From Clostridia bacterium (lineage in GTDB: Bacteria; Bacillota; Clostridia; Christensenellales; Borkfalkiaceae): DNA of 38,097 nucleotides. Within the stretch, counting starts at the first letter, position 1, and each line of letters starts with the position of its first letter. Shown here one piece after another: positions 37,254 through 38,097 of this stretch. The stretch is from NCBI GenBank assembly GCA_017456055.1, contig JAFTKC010000005.1, forward strand, positions 1 through 38,097, read 5' to 3'. The notes beneath the pieces were generated by a model, which saw nothing but the letters and a program-made list of their open reading frames with translations, searched no databases and was not told the origin of the DNA. The translations under genes and the position numbers were made by a program.

Positions 37254-37550
37254 ATGGCACAGATTATTGAAGAATTGTATGGCGAAATTATATCCATTGA
37301 AAGCACAGGAAGAAAAAGCAATGCTGAATGGGAATGGCGAAAATCTTATATTGGGTTTCGTGGTCGCATTATTATTTGTATGGATGAAATAAAACCAGAT
37401 AAGCGTTTTTTGTATGTAGAAGATAAAGATAAATATTTAATCACAAGTTTGGGTGATATAAAAGAAGAAGAAGGAATCATTACGTTGGCAACGAAAAATT
37501 CAATCTATAAAATATGCGTAAACAAAAAGAAAAGAGTGATGATGAACTAA
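37254..37550 (+). CDS. Hypothetical small protein
   Basis: A 98-residue soluble, beta-rich protein (MAQIIEELYGEIISIESTGR, GFRGRIIICMDEIKPDKRFL, IYKICVNKKKRVMMN). I do not recognise a family. AAAGGGAAA lies about 8 bases before the ATG. It ends the run of short genes; a tiny hairpin ACCG / CGGT (37550-37563) follows its stop. Confidence 0.5.
   Translation: MAQIIEELYGEIISIESTGRKSNAEWEWRKSYIGFRGRIIICMDEIKPDKRFLYVEDKDKYLITSLGDIKEEEGIITLATKNSIYKICVNKKKRVMMN
37485..37513 (+). promoter_or_regulatory. Possible promoter of the structured RNA
   Basis: TTGGCA (37485-37490), 17-bp spacer, TAAAAT (37508-37513), inside the end of the preceding coding region. Confidence 0.35.
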
Positions 37551-37581
37551 ACCGTTTTTACGGTAAAAAATTAAAAAAATA

Positions 37582-37671
37582 AAGGGTGGCAAACTAACCT
37601 TTTTGATTGCCAAAAACATTAGATAATATCTAACGAAAATGGCAATGCGGTTCGGCTGGTTCACCACCCTT
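37582..37671 (+). ncRNA. Candidate structured RNA with three nested stems
   Basis: A gene-free stretch folds by eye into P1 AAGGGTGG / CCACCCTT (37582-37589, 37664-37671), P2 ATTGCCA / TGGCAAT (37606-37612, 37640-37646) and P3 TTAGAT / ATCTAA (37619-37624, 37628-37633), with further AACC / GGTT pairing possible. A terminator follows 11 bases later. I cannot match it to a known riboswitch or small RNA class. Confidence 0.5.
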
Positions 37672-37682
37672 GCAACCACAAG

Positions 37683-37735
37683 CCGTCTAATTTGAACCAC
37701 AAAAAAGTGGCAAAAGTTAGACGGTTTTTATTTTA
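37683..37735 (+). terminator. Terminator of the structured RNA
   Basis: Outer stem CCGTCTAA / TTAGACGG (37683-37690, 37717-37724), inner CCAC / GTGG, followed by TTTTTATTTT. Confidence 0.85.
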
Positions 37736-37741
37736 AAAAAC

Positions 37742-37792
37742 TTGACAAAAACAAATACAAATGATATCATTATATCTAGATATAATGATATC
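37742..37792 (+). promoter_or_regulatory. Promoter of the ribbon-helix-helix gene with a perfect 30-bp palindrome
   Basis: TTGACA (37742-37747), 17-bp spacer, TATCAT (37765-37770). From 37763 to 37792 the DNA is a perfect palindrome: arm GATATCATTATATCT, centre between 37777 and 37778. It covers the -10 box and the predicted start point, a classic autorepression layout. Confidence 0.85.
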
Positions 37793-37810
37793 GCAAAAAG
37801 GAGGATTGTT

Positions 37811-37990
37811 TTGCGTAAAACATCAAAAAACGAACGCACAAAACAAGTGCAATTTCGCATGTCGGAAAAACTTCATCTTGAATTAAGAAAGGTATTACTT
37901 GATAATGGTATGAGTATGGCTGACTTGTTCAATGATACAGCAAAAAAATATATCGAAATGCAATATCAAAACAGGGGAGAAAAAAAGTGA
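37811..37990 (+). CDS. Small ribbon-helix-helix (CopG/Arc-like) protein
   Basis: A 59-residue protein starting at TTG (AAGGAGG 6 bases upstream): RKTSKNERTKQVQFRMSEKL, then HLELRKVLLDNGMSMADLFN and DTAKKYIEMQ. The strand KQVQFRMS followed by two helices is the MetJ/Arc-type ribbon-helix-helix DNA-binding fold seen in plasmid copy control, antitoxins and mobilisation accessory proteins. It probably represses its own promoter through the 30-bp palindrome. GTGA overlap with the next gene indicates coupled expression. Confidence 0.75.
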   Translation: MRKTSKNERTKQVQFRMSEKLHLELRKVLLDNGMSMADLFNDTAKKYIEMQYQNRGEKK

Positions 37991-38097
37991 GTAAAACAAT
38001 TCAACTTAGCTTTTTTGACAATAAGCCAACTAAAATCACAATTCAAAGCAATTGTCGTGATATGACCAAAGTTTCAATGGAAGAATTATTCGCTTAT
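37987..38097 (+). CDS. Start of an unidentified gene, cut by the window end
   Basis: Thirty-seven residues from a GTG start overlapping the previous stop (GTGA), with AGGGGAG 6 bases upstream: SKTIQLSFFDNKPTKITIQS, then NCRDMTKVSMEELFAY. The frame is open to the last base. The position after a ribbon-helix-helix gene in a mobile element suggests a replication, mobilisation or toxin function, but too little is visible to name it. Confidence 0.6.
   Translation, partial: MSKTIQLSFFDNKPTKITIQSNCRDMTKVSMEELFAY

Larger units (their letters stand above)
31012..38097. mobile_element. Integrated mobile element (left part), continues beyond the window
   Basis: From just after tRNA-fMet the content changes from housekeeping genes to a large serine recombinase, phage/ICE-type repressors, many short unknown genes and broken genes. 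The recombinase lies at the inner edge, as is usual next to an attachment site. No relaxase, coupling protein, capsid or portal gene is visible, so conjugative element versus phage cannot be decided. The left boundary is placed between 31012 and 31039 only by context; no core repeat could be checked because the right end is outside the window. Confidence 0.7.

Noticed and set aside
37500-37700. A 66-codon minus-strand frame over the structured RNA
   Set aside because: No ribosome binding site; it runs through the stems and the end of a plus-strand gene.
1-38097. CRISPR array, rRNA genes and insertion-sequence transposases
   Set aside because: No regularly spaced identical repeats with unique spacers, no rRNA-like stretch and no transposase motifs were seen.

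Overview
The window looks like a chromosome segment of a low-GC, Gram-positive-type bacterium, most likely an uncultured gut Clostridia lineage. The evidence is the rpsF-ssb-rpsR operon with an S6:S18-type leader, Veg, a Spo0A homologue, tilS-hpt, SecII-lipobox lipoproteins, strong AGGAGG ribosome binding sites, and sigma-A promoters of the TTGACA-17-TATAAT type. No tool was run: family names come from motif recognition, and promoters and hairpins were found by eye.

Layout. (1) 1-1126: the end of a large secreted beta-helix surface protein and a possible gene remnant. (2) 1126-4600: a YegS/DgkB-type lipid kinase, divergent from a CCA-adding enzyme whose transcript looks leaderless, then rpsF-ssb-rpsR. 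(3) 4640-8560: a four-gene operon of two TIM-barrel sugar isomerase/epimerase-like proteins and two Gfo/Idh/MocA dehydrogenases, a set that suggests oxidation-dependent glycoside or sugar conversion. (4) 8605-9789: a membrane-anchored transglutaminase-like protein. (5) 9847-16982: a hexuronide module on the minus strand (GPH symporter, GH2 glycosidase, uxuA, SDR-type uxuB) with a divergent AraC-family regulator and a two-part palindromic operator. Together these would import a glucuronide-type glycoside, hydrolyse it, and pass fructuronate through mannonate to 2-keto-3-deoxygluconate; the uronate isomerase is not in the window. (6) 17038-20550: tRNA-Leu(CAA), a decayed tRNA-like relic beside it, polA and coaE.

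(7) 20583-24491: a zinc-ribbon membrane protein facing a small XRE repressor across four TGTACA-type boxes, then veg, a double zinc-ribbon protein with a very acidic tail, a Spo0A homologue without the phosphoacceptor aspartate, and a CofE-like (F420 gamma-glutamyl ligase family) protein. (8) 24507-30726: three tandem paralogous lipoproteins, hpt, tilS and an M20 amidohydrolase. (9) 30838-31011: initiator tRNA-fMet with its own promoter and terminator.

(10) About 31040 to the window end: a mobile element that continues past the window. It has a large serine recombinase next to tRNA-fMet and many short genes: zinc ribbons, a DUF4085-type protein, a double XRE repressor and a ribbon-helix-helix protein. 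It is dense in uncatalogued regulatory structure: a nested inverted-repeat leader, paired TATGAC-N7-GTCATA sites, three 25-bp operators around the XRE gene with an antisense promoter, a deletion scar joining two broken genes head to head, a multi-stem RNA with a terminator and a possible alternative fold, and a perfect 30-bp palindrome over a promoter. The best candidates for undescribed biology are the Spo0A pseudo-receiver with its phased upstream repeats, the 4.7-8.6 kb sugar operon, and the RNA and operator elements of the mobile region.
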